From Trebonia kvetii (GTDB lineage: Bacteria > Actinomycetota > Actinomycetes > Streptosporangiales > Streptosporangiaceae): DNA of 64,000 bases. A program made the position numbers and the translations under genes. The notes beneath the pieces are model-generated. The model worked only from the letters and a program-made list of their open reading frames with translations, was not told where the DNA came from and did no database searches. Of this stretch, positions 50,615-59,824 are shown in pieces (within the stretch, counting starts at the first letter, position 1; every line of letters starts with the position of its first letter). The DNA lies in the NCBI RefSeq assembly GCF_007827045.1, contig NZ_RPFW01000003.1:1054001-1118000 (forward strand). The letters run 5' to 3'.

Positions 50615-52915
50615 CTACTCATTCGGGTGCCGCTCGGGTAGCCAGAGGTTTGGCGCGGTCTGCCCGGGGCCTACCAGGTAGCTGGTTTCGCCGAGCGTGC
50701 CGGTGTAGACCGCGGCGGCCGGGGCCGGCTCGGCGGCCTCGATGGCCAGGCGGGGCAGGATGCGGCCGAGCCAGCGGGGGAGGGCCCAGTTGGCGGAGCC
50801 GATGAGGTGCATCAGGGCGGGGACGAGCAGGCCGCGGATGAGCAGGGCGTCGACGAGGACGGAGAAGCCGAGGCCGAAGCCGAACTCGGCCAGTTCCCTG
50901 GCGCCGAACATGAACGAGCCGAAGACCAGGATCATGATGCCGGCCGCGGCGGCGATGACTGGGCCGCTCTTGGCCTGGCCGGTGGTGACGGCCAGGTGAT
51001 TGCGCCGGGCGGCCACGGCGTCAGTGCCGCGGTTCCACTCCTCCTGGATGCGGCTGACCAGGTAGACCTCGTAGTCCATGGACAGGCCGAAGAGCACGGA
51101 GAAGATGAGGACGGGCAGGAAGGCATCGACGGGCCCCGTGCCGGACAGGTGCAGGAGCTTGCTGCCCCAGCCCCAGTTGAAAACGGCGTTCATGGCGCCG
51201 AGGGCGGCGCCGACGGACAGCAGGTTCATGACCGAGGCGACCAGCGGGATGAGCAGGCTGCGGAAGACAGCCATGAGGAGCAGGAACGCGAGGAGCACGA
51301 CGACGGCGATGAAGATCGGCAGCTTGTCGGTGAGCACGTGGGCGAAGTCGATGTTGGTGGCGGTCACCCCGCCGATGTGGATGGCCAGGCTGGTGCCGTG
51401 CGCGGCCTGCGGGATGAGGTGATCGCGCAGGTTGTTCACCAGGTCGACGGTCTGCTGCGCCTGGGGACTTGTCGTGGGGTAGACGGTGGCCAGCATCACC
51501 TTCCCGTTCGGTGAGGTCACCGCCGGTGTCACCGACGCCACCCCGTGCGTGTGCGCGGCGACGCCCAGCAGATGGTCGAACGCGGTGACGTCGCGGTGCG
51601 AGCCGACCTGGGCGGCCAGTTCAAGCGGCCCGTTGAAACCGGGGCCGAACCCGTCGGCAAGCGCGGTGTAGGCCTGGTGGGTCGTCCAGTTCGCCGGGTC
51701 GGTGCTGGCGTCGGAGGTGCCAAGGCGCAGGCCGAAGATCGGCAGCGCGATCGCGATGACGGCGGCGAGCGAGGCCAGCGCGACGATGACCTTGCGGGCT
51801 TCGATCAGACGGGCCCAGCCAAACCAGAAGCCGCGCCCTGCTGGGGTCGCGTCGCGCCCTGCTGGGCTAACGTGCCGTCTGCCGGATGCCTGGCGGGCTC
51901 GTTCCCGCCGCGACAGGGCACGGGGGCCGAGGAAGCCGAGCATGGCGGGCAGGAGCGTGATGGCGGTGGCCATGGTCAGCGCGACCGCGATGGCCGCGGA
52001 GACCGACACGCCGTAAAGGAAGCTGACGCCGAGCAGGAACTGGCCGAGCAGGGCGATGCAGACGGTCAGGCCCGCAAGCAGCACGGTGCGCCCTGATGTC
52101 GCCACGGCCAGGGCCGCGGCATCGGCGTAGGACAGTCCGTCCTTGACCGCAGTGCGGTACCGGCTGATGATGAACAGCCCGTAGTCCACGCCGACGCCAA
52201 GGCCTATCAGGACGGCCAGCTCGGTGGACACGCTTGAGATGCTCATCGCGTGGCTGAGCAGGCCGATGACCGAGTTGCCGAGGACCAGCGCAAGCCCCGC
52301 GCCCAAAAGGGGCAGCAGCGACGCGATCACCGCCCCGCCGAAGATGACAAGCAGGATGACCAGCGCCGCGATCACGCCGACGCCGACGGTGAACCCAGGG
52401 CTCGGCCGTTCTGAGTTGGTGATGGCCTGGCCGCTCAGGGAGATGTGCACGTTGGCGCTGTCGGCGGTTTCCGCCGCGTTGATCAGGTTCTTGGCATCGG
52501 CCGAGGTCACCTTGTCCCCCTGCTCGGCCCAGGTCACCCGGGCAAACGCGACGGTGCCGTCCTTGCTGACCTGCGCCGCGCCCGCCTTGGTGTAGGGGCT
52601 GACGATGGACACCACCCCAGGCACCTTGGCGACCCGCGCAAGCGCCGCGCTGACCTCGGTCCGCACCGTGGCCGACTTGATGGTGGCGCCCTTGGTGGCC
52701 TGGATGACGACCTGGTCGCCCTCGCCCGACGCGGACGGGAAGTTGTGCGTCAGCAGGTTGACAGCCGCCTGCGAGTCGGTGTTCGGCAGGCTGAAGCTTC
52801 CGCCGAAGGCGCTGCCCTCGTGCGTGCTCGCCCCGATTACCGCGATCGTGGCGAGCAGCCAAAGGCCCACCACCCATTTGCGGTGCTGAAAGCACCAGCG
52901 AGCTAGCTTAGACAT
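50615..52915 (-). CDS. MMPL-family (RND-type) membrane transporter
   Basis: About 766 residues with two repeats, each a transmembrane helix, a large extracytoplasmic domain and five or six further helices. Signature segments are LIGLGVGVDYGLFIISRYR in the first half and VLFGLSMDYEVYLVSRIQEEW in the second, which hold the proton-relay Asp-Tyr pairs. MMPL proteins export lipids or drugs. GGAGG lies seven bases before ATG 52915. It is divergent from a NarL-type two-component system with a palindrome between, so that system may control it. Confidence 0.92.
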   Translation of the reverse strand: MSKLARWCFQHRKWVVGLWLLATIAVIGASTHEGSAFGGSFSLPNTDSQAAVNLLTHNFPSASGEGDQVVIQATKGATIKSATVRTEVSAALARVAKVPGVVSIVSPYTKAGAAQVSKDGTVAFARVTWAEQGDKVTSADAKNLINAAETADSANVHISLSGQAITNSERPSPGFTVGVGVIAALVILLVIFGGAVIASLLPLLGAGLALVLGNSVIGLLSHAMSISSVSTELAVLIGLGVGVDYGLFIISRYRTAVKDGLSYADAAALAVATSGRTVLLAGLTVCIALLGQFLLGVSFLYGVSVSAAIAVALTMATAITLLPAMLGFLGPRALSRRERARQASGRRHVSPAGRDATPAGRGFWFGWARLIEARKVIVALASLAAVIAIALPIFGLRLGTSDASTDPANWTTHQAYTALADGFGPGFNGPLELAAQVGSHRDVTAFDHLLGVAAHTHGVASVTPAVTSPNGKVMLATVYPTTSPQAQQTVDLVNNLRDHLIPQAAHGTSLAIHIGGVTATNIDFAHVLTDKLPIFIAVVVLLAFLLLMAVFRSLLIPLVASVMNLLSVGAALGAMNAVFNWGWGSKLLHLSGTGPVDAFLPVLIFSVLFGLSMDYEVYLVSRIQEEWNRGTDAVAARRNHLAVTTGQAKSGPVIAAAAGIMILVFGSFMFGARELAEFGFGLGFSVLVDALLIRGLLVPALMHLIGSANWALPRWLGRILPRLAIEAAEPAPAAAVYTGTLGETSYLVGPGQTAPNLWLPERHPNE

Positions 52916-53018
52916 GGGAAAACCTCCGTGTAACGCGATGCAGGAGCGTCTTTCGCTCCCGGCATCAACGCTGCCGCCACCAGCGCGCCGCAACGAGGGA
53001 CTGCTCTCCCGAACGGGG

Positions 53019-53036
53019 GGTGTAGCGGACTACACC
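53019..53036. promoter_or_regulatory. Palindrome GGTGTAG-CGGA-CTACACC in a divergent promoter
   Basis: An 18-bp perfect inverted repeat (7-4-7) midway between the MMPL gene (start 52915) and the histidine kinase gene (start 53094). It is flanked by CTCTCCCG at 53005-53012 and again near 53073, with the complementary GGGGAG between. It is a good candidate for the site of the NarL-type response regulator encoded downstream; not tested. Confidence 0.55.
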
Positions 53037-53093
53037 ACGAGAGGGGAGACGGCTCTCCCGCGCGAGTCCCGCCGGTGCGCTTAGCCTGATCAC

Positions 53094-54281
53094 GTGAGAC
53101 AAACGGTGAGGCAAACGATGGGGCAGGCGGTGCGGCAGGCGGCGAAGGCCACGGTCCACCTGGCCCTGGGCGTCGGTCTTGCCATGTTCTCCATCGGGTT
53201 CATCACCGTCTTGCTGATCACGGCCATCGGGACGATCGCCGTCGTGGGTGCCGCGCTGCTGCCAGAGACCGTGCTGCTGATACGCCGGATGGCCGGGGCG
53301 AAAAGGAGCATGACCTCCGATTGGACGGGCCGGGAGATCCACGAGGCCTACCTGCCCATCACCGGCCCGCTCCGCGACCGGCTGCGCACGGCGATCCTCG
53401 ATCCTGGCACGTTCACCGATGTGCGCTGGATGGTCGCGGACTACGCCTACGGCGGCCTTGGGTTCTTCGCGGTGCCGCTGTGGCCGGCCGGGCTCCTCAT
53501 CGACGGGGTGTGGTGCGGGCTGCTTGGGCGCCGGCCGGTCGTCTTGCCGCTGATCACCAGGCTGGCGGACCTAGACGCCGCCTGGTCGGCCGCGCTCCTC
53601 AAGCCGTCGCCGAGGGCGCGGCTCACCGAACGTGTCGAGCAGCTGACCCAGACCAGGGCGGGCGCCATCGCCGCCCATAGCGCCGAGCTGCGCCGCATCG
53701 AGCGGGACTTGCACGACGGCGCGCAGGCGAGGCTTGTGTCGTTGTCCATGCGGATCGGGCTGGCGAAACGCGCTTACGACCGTGATCCGCAGGCCGCGTG
53801 GCGGCTCCTCGACGAAGCACAGGAACACGCCGAGGAGGCGCTGGCCGAGTTGCGGCACGTGGTGCGCGGTATTCATCCGCCGATCCTGACCGACCGAGGG
53901 CTGGCGGGTGCGGTCCGGGCTCTCGCCGCAAGCAGCGGGATTGAAGTCATAGTGCAGGCGGATGACTTCGACGAAGGGCCCCGCGCCCCGGCTGCGGTGG
54001 AAGCGGCCGCCTACTTCGTCGTGGCCGAGGCGCTGACCAACGCGGCCAGGCACAGCGGTTCCGGCAAGGCCGAGGTCTCACTAATCCGCACCGGCACCGG
54101 GGTGCGGGTGGTCGTACGCGACGACGGCAAGGGCGGGGCCGTGCTTTCCGGCGACGGCACGGGCGGTACCGGGTTGTCCGGCATGCGCCGCCGGGTTGCC
54201 GCGCTCGACGGGACTTTCGCGGTGACCAGCCCCGTCGGCGGCCCGACCGTGATCGAAGCGGAGTTGCCATGCGTGTGGTGA
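53094..54281 (+). CDS. Two-component sensor histidine kinase, NarL-partner type
   Basis: A 395-residue membrane kinase: two N-terminal hydrophobic segments (LALGVGLAMFSIGFITVLLITAIGTIAVVGAALL), a sensor-like domain with another hydrophobic stretch, HisKA_3 with the phospho-His in RRIERDLHDGAQARL (about residue 206), then the ATPase domain (EALTNAARHSG, DDGKGGA, GTGLSGMRRRVAALDG). GTG 53094 is the start; no better one lies upstream. It overlaps the response-regulator gene by 13 bases. Confidence 0.92.
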   Translation: MRQTVRQTMGQAVRQAAKATVHLALGVGLAMFSIGFITVLLITAIGTIAVVGAALLPETVLLIRRMAGAKRSMTSDWTGREIHEAYLPITGPLRDRLRTAILDPGTFTDVRWMVADYAYGGLGFFAVPLWPAGLLIDGVWCGLLGRRPVVLPLITRLADLDAAWSAALLKPSPRARLTERVEQLTQTRAGAIAAHSAELRRIERDLHDGAQARLVSLSMRIGLAKRAYDRDPQAAWRLLDEAQEHAEEALAELRHVVRGIHPPILTDRGLAGAVRALAASSGIEVIVQADDFDEGPRAPAAVEAAAYFVVAEALTNAARHSGSGKAEVSLIRTGTGVRVVVRDDGKGGAVLSGDGTGGTGLSGMRRRVAALDGTFAVTSPVGGPTVIEAELPCVW

Positions 54282-54961
54282 TCGCAGAGGACAACGCCCT
54301 GCTGCGGGAGGGGCTCGTCTTGCTGCTGACCTCGGCAGGGCATGAGGTCGTGGCGGTGGCGGGCGCGGAGCCGGAGATCCTTCCTGCGCTGCTCGAGCAC
54401 CGCCCGGACATCGCCGTGCTCGATGTCCGGATGCCGCCCCGTTTCCGCGACGAGGGCCTGCGTGCAGCGCTCGCGGCGCGCGAGAAGCTCCCCGGGCTGC
54501 CGGTGCTGGTGCTCTCCCAGTACGTCGAGGAGTCCTACGCCGCCGAGTTGCTCGGTGGCGGCGCAAGCGGGGTCGGCTACCTGCTCAAGGACCGGGTCGG
54601 CCGGGTCGAGGAGTTCCTTGAGGCACTCGACCGGGTCGCGGCCGGCGGCACCGCGCTCGACCCCGAGGTAGTGACCGAACTCCTTGCCCGCCGCCGCACG
54701 CCGCTTGACTCGCTCACCCCGCGCGAGCGCGAGGTCCTCAAGCTCATGGCCGAGGGCCGCGACAACACGACCATCGCAACCACCCTGGTCATCACAGAAC
54801 GAGCGGTCAGTAAGCACATCGGCAACGTGTTCCTGAAGCTCGGGCTGCCTTCGGACGACATCGGACACCGCCGGGTCTTGGCGGTCCTGGCCTACCTGAA
54901 CAACCCGCCATCAGGCACGTCGCCCGCAACGGCGGGCGGGGAACTTCCCTCGCCCAGATAG
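54269..54961 (+). CDS. NarL/LuxR-type response regulator
   Basis: A receiver domain (VVIAEDNALLREG, phospho-acceptor Asp in IAVLDVRMPP near residue 52, conserved Lys in YLLKDRVG) and a C-terminal LuxR helix-turn-helix (LTPREREVLKLMAEGRDNTTIATTLVITERAVSKHIGNVFLKLGL). It is the partner of the kinase. Family members end close to VLAYLN; here about 20 further residues (NPPSGTSPATAGGELPSPR) arise by reading into the remains of a TetR gene, so the last part is probably not original. Confidence 0.92.
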   Translation: MRVVIAEDNALLREGLVLLLTSAGHEVVAVAGAEPEILPALLEHRPDIAVLDVRMPPRFRDEGLRAALAAREKLPGLPVLVLSQYVEESYAAELLGGGASGVGYLLKDRVGRVEEFLEALDRVAAGGTALDPEVVTELLARRRTPLDSLTPREREVLKLMAEGRDNTTIATTLVITERAVSKHIGNVFLKLGLPSDDIGHRRVLAVLAYLNNPPSGTSPATAGGELPSPR

Positions 54962-55479
54962 CTACCGAGGCGGGCGTGACGCAGCAGGGGCTGCTCTACT
55001 ACTTCCCGTCCAAGGAAGAACTCCTGAACGCGGCCCTCGACATTCGCGACCAGCGCGACGTCGTTCCCCGCCCCATTCCCTGGGAGGGACTGGAATTCCT
55101 CGATGGAATCGTGGAGCGCATCTGCCGGTGGCGCCAGGAACCCGAGATGGTCGGCATGTTCACCCTGCTGCTCGTCGAGAACCTCGGCGACCACGCTCCC
55201 CTTCGCGACCGGCTGGAAACAAGGTATGACCTTGTCCACAAGGAGTACGCCGACGGCATTCGCGCCGCCCAGGCGAGCGGGACTGCCCGCGGCGACATCG
55301 ACCCGGACCTGAAGGCAATCGAAATCATCGCATTTCTCAACGGGCTAGAGACCTCATGGCTGCTGAAGCCATCCCTCCCGGTCGAAGACGTAGCCGCGGC
55401 GTGGCGAGACTCACAGGTTGCGCAGATGACCGCCGGCCTCCGTAACCACAGGCCCGACCTTAGTTCGGCTCATGAATAG
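54901..55479 (+). pseudogene. TetR-family regulator lacking its 5' end
   Basis: In a different frame from the overlapping response-regulator tail, the DNA reads RHVARNGGRGTSLAQIATEAGVTQQGLLYYFPSKEELLNAALDIRDQ, the TetR helix-turn-helix, then a normal ligand-binding domain up to 55479. The first helix and any start codon are missing; the earliest possible start is GTG 54976, inside the recognition helix. About 20 N-terminal residues have been lost at a junction near 54900, where the response regulator also gains its odd tail. DNA binding is doubtful. Confidence 0.7.
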
Positions 55480-55601
55480 TCCAAGCGGGTAAACGCTCCA
55501 CACCGGTCTCGGCGCCTCACCGGAGGCATCGCTGTTCATGTCGGTCTCAGTCCTCAGCACTCCTCGGACATCGGACACAGATACGGCAGCAGGCGATGAC
55601 C

Positions 55602-55674
55602 TGTGGATATGCTGTGAACGAGGCAGTGGATAACCCCGCTCATACGTGGATAACCACCGTCATTCTGTGGATAA
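55602..55674 (+). repeat. Four phased DnaA-box-like sites
   Basis: TGTGGATAT (55602-55610), AGTGGATAA (55625-55633), CGTGGATAA (55645-55653) and TGTGGATAA (55666-55674) all point the same way, 20-23 bp apart, so they lie on one face of the helix. The last matches the DnaA box consensus exactly and the others differ by one base. An AT-rich stretch (AACGAAAAAAATCGCAATTG) follows directly. No dnaA, dnaN or rep gene is near. Confidence 0.65.
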
Positions 55675-55766
55675 CGAAAAAAATCGCAATTGCTCCGCTT
55701 GGACGCTTGCGCCGGCGTGGAACTGAGGAGTAGAAATACTCTCACGTCGGAAACGGACACCTCCCA

Positions 55767-55813
55767 GGGGAAACTCCGGGAACGCGGAAGGAGCCGGGAA
55801 ACCGGAACCGGAA
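55767..55813. repeat. Irregular array of CGGRAA-type short repeats
   Basis: GGGGAAA, CGGGAA, CGGAA, CGGGAA, CGGAA and CGGAA follow one another at intervals of about 6-11 bp, ending near 55813. The array lies about 100 bp beyond the DnaA-box-like sites. It is too irregular for certainty; simple-sequence drift is possible. Confidence 0.35.
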
Positions 55814-55893
55814 GCGGGTGACTGGCGCCGGCGGTCGGCCCGCCGGAGCCGGTGCTGCCAGGCAAACCGGCCAGCCTGGATCGGTAGGTCGAG

Positions 55894-55930
55894 CAAGGCC
55901 CCCTCCATCTCATACATGGAGGGGGCCTTG
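55894..55930. terminator. Perfect 15-bp hairpin with 7-nt loop
   Basis: Bases 55894-55908 pair with 55916-55930 around the loop CTCATAC. The stem starts CAAGGCCCCC and ends GGGGGCCTTG, a classic bidirectional terminator shape, followed by TCCTATT. No gene ends directly before it on the plus strand, so it may close an untranslated transcript from the 55.6-55.9 kb block or insulate the block from the minus-strand gene at 56129. Confidence 0.65.
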
Positions 55931-56007
55931 TCCTATTGTGCCCGACTCGCACACCCCCGCCTGCCAACGACACGCCAACAAATAGTGGCCAAAGGCCATC
56001 CGGACGC

Positions 56008-56148
56008 CTGCTGCGGCTGATCGCCGGCAACCCGGTCACCATGGGCGAGATAACCTGCCACGTGCCCGACGCTGGCTCCTATGCCCCCGTCACCGTATTC
56101 GGGGTCGCACTCGTCGCCGTCAGCGGTCTCACCCTGCCGGAGCTGTAG
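56008..56148 (+). pseudogene. Possible DUF302-like gene fragment
   Basis: The frame reads LLRLIAGNPVTMGEITCHVPDAGSYAPVTV, similar to the GNP...P...YxPxxvLV segment of DUF302 proteins, and then loses resemblance before stopping at 56148, overlapping the convergent gene by 20 bases. There is no start with a ribosome-binding site. Recognition is from memory and the piece is short. Confidence 0.35.
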
Positions 56149-56668
56149 GCGTGGCGTCGCTTCCTCGCTTGGCGAGGCGGATGTTTCCGTCGCAGACGGT
56201 CCAGGTGCCGCCGTCGGCGGTGGCGCCCGCAAGGCCGTGCAGGTTGTGAGCGCCGACAAGCCCGATCGCGCGCTTGGTGCCGAGGGCGGCGAAGGCGAGA
56301 GTCCGGCCGGGCTGCCAGGGGGTCGACCACAGCAGCCGTCGGGTCATCTGCGCCCACCCGCGCGGGGGTCCTGCCATAATCCACAGGTCCGGGTCTGCTG
56401 CGGCTAGCCGGGTGGCCTGCCGTAGCCACGACGCGGCTTCCTCCGGCCAGGTAACGACGATGAGCACCGTCCCGCCGCCAGTCTCCCAGCGGCGGGCAAA
56501 CTCCCTGACCGCCGCCTCAGCGGCAGCCGAGCGGCCGCGGCCGATAGCGATATTCCGGGCACCCCGGCGCAGCGCCAGTTCCGTCACCCGGCGCAGTTCG
56601 GCGCCGGTCGGTCCGGGCCCGGCCACGTCGCGGGGGAGGCCCGTCGGCAGCCGCGGCGACGACGTCAT
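56129..56668 (-). CDS. Conserved hypothetical protein with periplasmic-binding-like segment
   Basis: A 179-residue protein; ATG 56668 follows an ideal GGAGGGAGAA. Segments such as LRRVTELALRRGARNIAIGRGRSAAAEAAVREFARRWETGGGTVLIVVTWPEEAASWLRQATRLA and DLWIMAGPPRGWAQMTRRLLWS alternate helices and strands like part of a type I periplasmic-binding/LacI-like fold; I believe homologues are annotated as ABC substrate-binding proteins, yet there is no signal peptide and only half the usual length. Function open. Confidence 0.6.
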   Translation of the reverse strand: MTSSPRLPTGLPRDVAGPGPTGAELRRVTELALRRGARNIAIGRGRSAAAEAAVREFARRWETGGGTVLIVVTWPEEAASWLRQATRLAAADPDLWIMAGPPRGWAQMTRRLLWSTPWQPGRTLAFAALGTKRAIGLVGAHNLHGLAGATADGGTWTVCDGNIRLAKRGSDATPTAPAG

Positions 56669-57037
56669 TTCTCCCTCCTTCCGGTCTGGGTGCCGCCGCG
56701 CTCCACTGGCCGACCACATAGTCGCCCTCGGCGATCCAGGGGCACGCCCCGCAGACGTCGGCTGACGCCGTTCCGTGAGGTTCCGGCGGGAAATCCCGCC
56801 CACGCAACAGCGTGCGCCAGTGCCTGGCAAGCCTGGGCAGCCAACTGGTTCACGCCCCGCGAGCCCAGCTGATTGGGCACCAACCTGGCGGGCCAGCTGC
56901 ATGCGCTTGCTGGGTGTGGCCGCCCGGAGAAGTCGGTTGACGAGGCGGGGCACGCGATCTCTGCATCGCCGGCCGTCTTCAGGCGCATCGCCGCCGGGCT
57001 GTGCTGTTGGCATCCGAACGGGTGCGTGGCCTACCCG
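56669..57037. other. Gap between the hypothetical gene and the LAL regulator
   Basis: About 370 bp. All minus-strand frames are open here but none gives a known family; one contains a CGACPW segment at about 56735-56752. It probably contains the promoter of the 56668 gene and the end of the LAL operon transcript. Confidence 0.35.
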
Positions 57038-59824
57038 CTACCCGCCCGCTTTCCGCGTGCCCGCCGGATCTATCAGGCCGTGGAGCTGATGTCGTCCGGC
57101 GACGCCCAGCTTGGGGTAAGAGCGGTGCAGGTGCGAGGCGACCGTGCGAGGAGACAGGAACAGCCGGTCGGCGATCTCGTTGTTGGTGAGGCCGTGGCCG
57201 GCGAGGATCGCGATCTCGCGTTGCTGCGGGGTGAGCTCGTCAAGCGCATTAGTTCGGATCGGCTCAGCTTCGGCGGTCACGCCGCAGGCCCGCAGCTCCG
57301 AGTCGGTCCGCCTGGTCCAGGGAGCAGCACCAAGGCGGGTGAACGTGTCGAGCGCAGCTCCCAGGAGCGGCTTGGCGTCGTTGATCCGCCGCTGCCGCCG
57401 CAGCCACTCGCCATAGTCGAGCTTGAGCTGCGCTCGCTCGAAAGGCCATGTCTCGCCTGCCGGATCGGCCAGGCCCGCGGTGAAGTGCGCCTCGGCCTGG
57501 GCCGGGTCGGCCAGCAGCCCGCGGGCGCGGGCTGCGAGCTGCTCCAGCCGCGAGCCTGGTGCGGGCCCGGCCATGACCAGCGCGCGCTCCACCCGGTTCG
57601 CCGCCTCCAGGCGCCGTTCAGCGCGCGCGGCCGCGGCCGCGTAGTCGGCGATGGCGTAATAGGAGAACTGGTAGTGCAGCGGTGTGCCGTCGGCGGCGAA
57701 CTCCCGGCTGAGCTGTGCGTAGGCGGCGACGTTCCGGCCCTCGGCGAGCGCGGCTAGCCCGGCCGCGTGCCTGACCCGGGCGGCGAACCCGCGGTACACA
57801 GCCTCATCGACGTCGGCGAGGACGCGGGCAAGCAGCGGTGTCACCTGTTCCTGCTCACCGCGCATGGCCGCGATCGTGGCGGTGACCAGATGGGAGTTGG
57901 CGGCGACGGCCTGCATCTTGTATGCGGCCGCGATGTCGGCCGCCTCCCGGGCGGCGGCAAGCGCCTCGTCCCAGCGTCCGCTGTCGGCACACGCCCATTG
58001 CAGGCACGAGAGGACGGCGCCACTGGCGCCCCGGAATCCGGGAGCTCGCAGCTTGGTGAGGGCCTGGCGCAGCACCTGAACCGCGAGTTCAGGTTCATCA
58101 AGGCTCCAGGCGGCGGCGCCGACCTTGCCCGGGTCAGACAGCGCGCGGCCGGCCATTCGCTTCACGCAGGACACGGTCTCCGTGCGGTCGTCGAATGGAT
58201 CCGTGCAGGCCCGGATCCAGCTTCGGGCCTCCTCCATGTTGCTGGCCGGCCAGTCGTCGGTATCCGGCACCTGCGCGCCGGCCGCATCCAGGCCGCTCAG
58301 CGCGGCGCGCACCTTGGCCCGTACATCGGGAAGCCCGCTCTGGTGCACGAGGATGGCCGTCACCCCGACGGCGTCCCACGCGATCGTCGGATGGGTGAGG
58401 AGCGCGTCGGCGGCGACCGACAGCAGCGTGTCAAGAGCCTCCGCGTTCCGGTTCGACCACAGCAGCGACCAGCCGATCTCCAGCCGCGCAGCGAAGCGCA
58501 GGTCCTGGTCTGAGGTCACCGCCAGCGTGTTCCGCGCCAGCTCCAGCACCCAGTCGGCCTGCCCGGCCGCATGGGCGAGCTGGGCGGCGGCCAGCATCCG
58601 CCTGGCCTTGTTGCCGTCATCGGGGCTGAGTTCGGCGGCGCGTTCCATGGCGCGTGCGGACGCCGCGGCACCTCCGCGGCGCTTCGCCACTCCTGCGCTG
58701 TCCTCAAGCAGCGCGGCGACGTGCTCGTCTGGTCCCAGCGCGGCGGCGGCCAGGTGCCACGCGTGACGATCGGGCCTGTCGCGGACGGCGTCCGCGACCT
58801 TCAGGTGCGCGGCGGCGCGCTCGGCGAAGGGGGCGCTGTGGTAGACCGCCGATCGTGCGAGGGGATGGGTGAAGTGCGGGCCTGAGGCGTCGATCCGGAT
58901 CAGCCCCGCCGCTTCCGCGTGGGCGAGCGTATCCATCGTCAGCCCGCCGGCGTGCGCCGTGACGTCGCCGCTGTCGGCAGCCGCCGCGAGCAGCAGCCCG
59001 GCCTTCGCACGTTCCGGGAGCGCGGTGTACCGCGCAGCCATGATGGCGGTGAGCCGGCTGGTCAGTGGCAGCAGTTCGGTTGCCAAATGCCGTCCGGCGC
59101 CGGGGTCGGTGGCGAGCATTTTCGACAGCTCGATCAGCGCCAGCGGGTTGCCGGCGGCCTGGGAGAGTACCTGTTCACGGGCCCGGCCCCGCGGCGGCGT
59201 GGGCTGGGAGTCCAGCAGGCGTCCGGCGTCCGCAACCGGCAGCGGTTCGAGCAGCAGCCGCGGGAAGTCCCGCTCGAAGTCGGGCGGCGGCATCGTCCCC
59301 CGGGCGCTGACCAGGAGCACGACGTGCTCGGCCGCCAGGCGCCGGGCCGCGAAGGCCAGCGCGAAGATCGAGGCGTGGTCCATCCACTGCACGTCATCGG
59401 CCGTGACGAGCAGCGGCGATTCTTCCGAGGCAAGTGACAGGAGCGTGAGGACGGCAATCCCGGTGAGCAGGGCATCGGGCGGGGAGGCTCCGCCTGATAG
59501 CGCGAAGGCCCCGCGCAGTGCGGCGGCCTGCCGGGCGGGCAGCCCCGCGATGTGCCTCAGCGCTGGCCGGAGCAGCTGATGCAGCCCGGAGAATGCAAGC
59601 TCCCGTTCCGATTCCCGGCCCGTGGCGCTTAGGTGCCACATCCCGCCGGACCTGGCCTGCACGGCTGCCTCGGTCAGCAGCGCCGTTTTTCCCAGACCGG
59701 GCTCGCCCAGGAGCAGCAGCGCCCGGGTCCCCTCATAGGGCGGGGATACCAGGTCGCTTAGGCAGGCCGTCTCTTTGTCCCGGCCTACGAGACTCGCGCG
59801 ACTGTCCGCCGCTGGCCTGGTCAT
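57038..59824 (-). CDS. LAL-type (MalT-like) LuxR-family ATPase regulator
   Basis: A 928-residue large ATP-binding regulator. N-terminal NB domain: SLVGRDKETACL, Walker A GEPGLGKTAL (about residues 40-49) and Walker B LLVTADDVQWMD; then TPR-like repeats; and a clear C-terminal LuxR helix-turn-helix (LTPQQREIAILAGHGLTNNEIADRLFLSPRTVASHLHRSYPKLGV). It differs from the GLGGR-module proteins of this window, which lack this HTH. ATG 59824 overlaps the TetR stop (ATGA), so the two regulators are co-expressed. Confidence 0.92.
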   Translation of the reverse strand: MTRPAADSRASLVGRDKETACLSDLVSPPYEGTRALLLLGEPGLGKTALLTEAAVQARSGGMWHLSATGRESERELAFSGLHQLLRPALRHIAGLPARQAAALRGAFALSGGASPPDALLTGIAVLTLLSLASEESPLLVTADDVQWMDHASIFALAFAARRLAAEHVVLLVSARGTMPPPDFERDFPRLLLEPLPVADAGRLLDSQPTPPRGRAREQVLSQAAGNPLALIELSKMLATDPGAGRHLATELLPLTSRLTAIMAARYTALPERAKAGLLLAAAADSGDVTAHAGGLTMDTLAHAEAAGLIRIDASGPHFTHPLARSAVYHSAPFAERAAAHLKVADAVRDRPDRHAWHLAAAALGPDEHVAALLEDSAGVAKRRGGAAASARAMERAAELSPDDGNKARRMLAAAQLAHAAGQADWVLELARNTLAVTSDQDLRFAARLEIGWSLLWSNRNAEALDTLLSVAADALLTHPTIAWDAVGVTAILVHQSGLPDVRAKVRAALSGLDAAGAQVPDTDDWPASNMEEARSWIRACTDPFDDRTETVSCVKRMAGRALSDPGKVGAAAWSLDEPELAVQVLRQALTKLRAPGFRGASGAVLSCLQWACADSGRWDEALAAAREAADIAAAYKMQAVAANSHLVTATIAAMRGEQEQVTPLLARVLADVDEAVYRGFAARVRHAAGLAALAEGRNVAAYAQLSREFAADGTPLHYQFSYYAIADYAAAAARAERRLEAANRVERALVMAGPAPGSRLEQLAARARGLLADPAQAEAHFTAGLADPAGETWPFERAQLKLDYGEWLRRQRRINDAKPLLGAALDTFTRLGAAPWTRRTDSELRACGVTAEAEPIRTNALDELTPQQREIAILAGHGLTNNEIADRLFLSPRTVASHLHRSYPKLGVAGRHQLHGLIDPAGTRKAGG

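Noticed and set aside
55700..55930. A tRNA or other known structured RNA before the hairpin at 55894
   Set aside because: No T-loop (GTTCRA) or cloverleaf pairing could be found; only the terminator-like hairpin is supported.
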